Positions 6,633 to 6,814 of a stretch of 6,814 bases of DNA are shown one piece after another. The stretch is from positions 1 through 6,814 of the forward strand of contig PMBX01000228.1 in assembly GCA_003153915.1 (NCBI GenBank), in the 5' to 3' direction. The notes beneath the pieces are model-generated. The model had not been told where the DNA came from. It searched no databases and saw only the letters and a list, made by a program, of their open reading frames with translations. The number at the start of each line of letters is the position of its first letter. The first letter of the stretch is position 1. This DNA is from Phycisphaerales bacterium. Its GTDB lineage: Bacteria > Planctomycetota > Phycisphaerae > SM23-33. A program made the translations under genes and the position numbers.

Positions 6633-6637
6633 AGGGG
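6633..6637 (+). promoter_or_regulatory. Ribosome binding site of cas9
   Basis: AGGGG is placed seven bases before ATG 6645. A second in-frame ATG at 6651 would be 13 bases away, so the first is preferred. A weak plus-strand promoter (TTCACC 6593-6598, GATACT 6617-6622) is possible but unconvincing. Confidence 0.6.
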
Positions 6638-6644
6638 TCGCACA

Positions 6645-6814
6645 ATGCCAATGAGGCTTGGACTGGACTTGGGTCCGAATTCGCTAGGTTGGGCCTTGAT
6701 CGACACGGATTCCACGTGTGTCACAGCCACCGGTGTCCGCGTCTTTCCAGAAGGCGTGGACCGCGACACCAAGGGCGGAGAGCTATCCAAGAACGAGGCT
6801 AGGCGCGTGGCCCG
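6645..6814 (+). CDS. cas9: Cas9 RNA-guided endonuclease, N-terminal 56 codons (3' truncated by window)
   Basis: ATG 6645 opens a frame that runs to the window end without a stop. The first residues, RLGLDLGPNSLGWALID (4-20), are the RuvC-I motif of Cas9. Asp8 matches the catalytic RuvC aspartate (Asp10 in the Streptococcus pyogenes enzyme, GLDIGTNSVGW). It is followed by GVRVFPEGVDRDTKGGE (31-47) and by SKNEARRVAR (49-56 and partial codon), where the arginine-rich bridge helix begins. The immediate entry into RuvC-I and the GVR-F segment are in the style of type II-C Cas9s, but subtype needs the rest of the locus. Cas9 cuts DNA matched by a crRNA:tracrRNA duplex using HNH and RuvC nucleases; HNH, RuvC-II/III and the PAM-interacting domain lie outside. 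The tracrRNA candidate lies divergently in the 240-nt upstream gap. cas1, cas2 and the array are expected downstream but not seen. Confidence 0.95.
   Translation, partial: MPMRLGLDLGPNSLGWALIDTDSTCVTATGVRVFPEGVDRDTKGGELSKNEARRVA

Noticed and set aside
6405..6644. A CRISPR array in the gap upstream of cas9
   Set aside because: There are no regularly spaced direct repeats; the structure is that of a single RNA gene.
6587..6790. 67-codon minus-strand frame opposite the cas9 start
   Set aside because: It is the shadow of the cas9 N-terminus and has no domain or ribosome binding site of its own.

Overview
The window is GC-rich bacterial DNA. The mix of families suggests a Planctomycetota-type genome (Verrucomicrobiota or Lentisphaerota are alternatives): a processive membrane glycosyltransferase, a DUF4038/GH140-like glycosidase, two secreted beta-lactamase-fold serine hydrolases, a secreted sialidase-fold protein, and a Cas9 with an N-terminus I associate with type II-C proteins. 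This is inference from gene content and protein style; there is no rRNA or other phylogenetic marker.

Left part, plus strand. The window opens in the last 141 codons of a GT2 (cellulose/mannan synthase-like) membrane glycosyltransferase (1-426). A cytoplasmic-looking DUF4038 glycosidase follows (524-1825). After a 299-nt spacer, whose 3' half can fold into two strong stem-loops, come two tandemly duplicated secreted serine hydrolases (2125-3198 and 3290-4342). The upstream copy has diverged most at its C-terminus and has lost the usual third active-site motif.

Middle. A convergent 196-nt gap (4343-4538) holds two GC-rich hairpins that are inverted copies of each other, flanked by AT-rich inverted arms: a REP/BIME-like palindromic element. 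A large minus-strand gene (4539-6404) encodes a secreted Asp-box beta-propeller protein with a C-terminal beta-rich, lectin-like domain.

Right edge, the most interesting part. The last 170 bases are the start of a Cas9 gene (6645 onwards, cut by the window end), with the RuvC-I motif and the catalytic Asp at residue 8. The 240-nt divergent gap between it and the sialidase gene reads on the minus strand as a complete tracrRNA gene. It has a promoter (TTGACG, 18 bp, TAGACT), a predicted start near 6543, a candidate anti-repeat ending in CGCAAC, an ACAAGGC nexus-like segment, a hairpin with a UACG tetraloop, and an intrinsic terminator with a 10-bp stem and seven T's. The terminator stem is continuous only in minus-strand RNA. 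The window therefore appears to cover the tracrRNA/cas9 edge of an undescribed type II CRISPR-Cas locus; cas1, cas2 and the array should lie beyond the right end. The carbohydrate genes to the left are probably neighbours, not parts of the CRISPR system.
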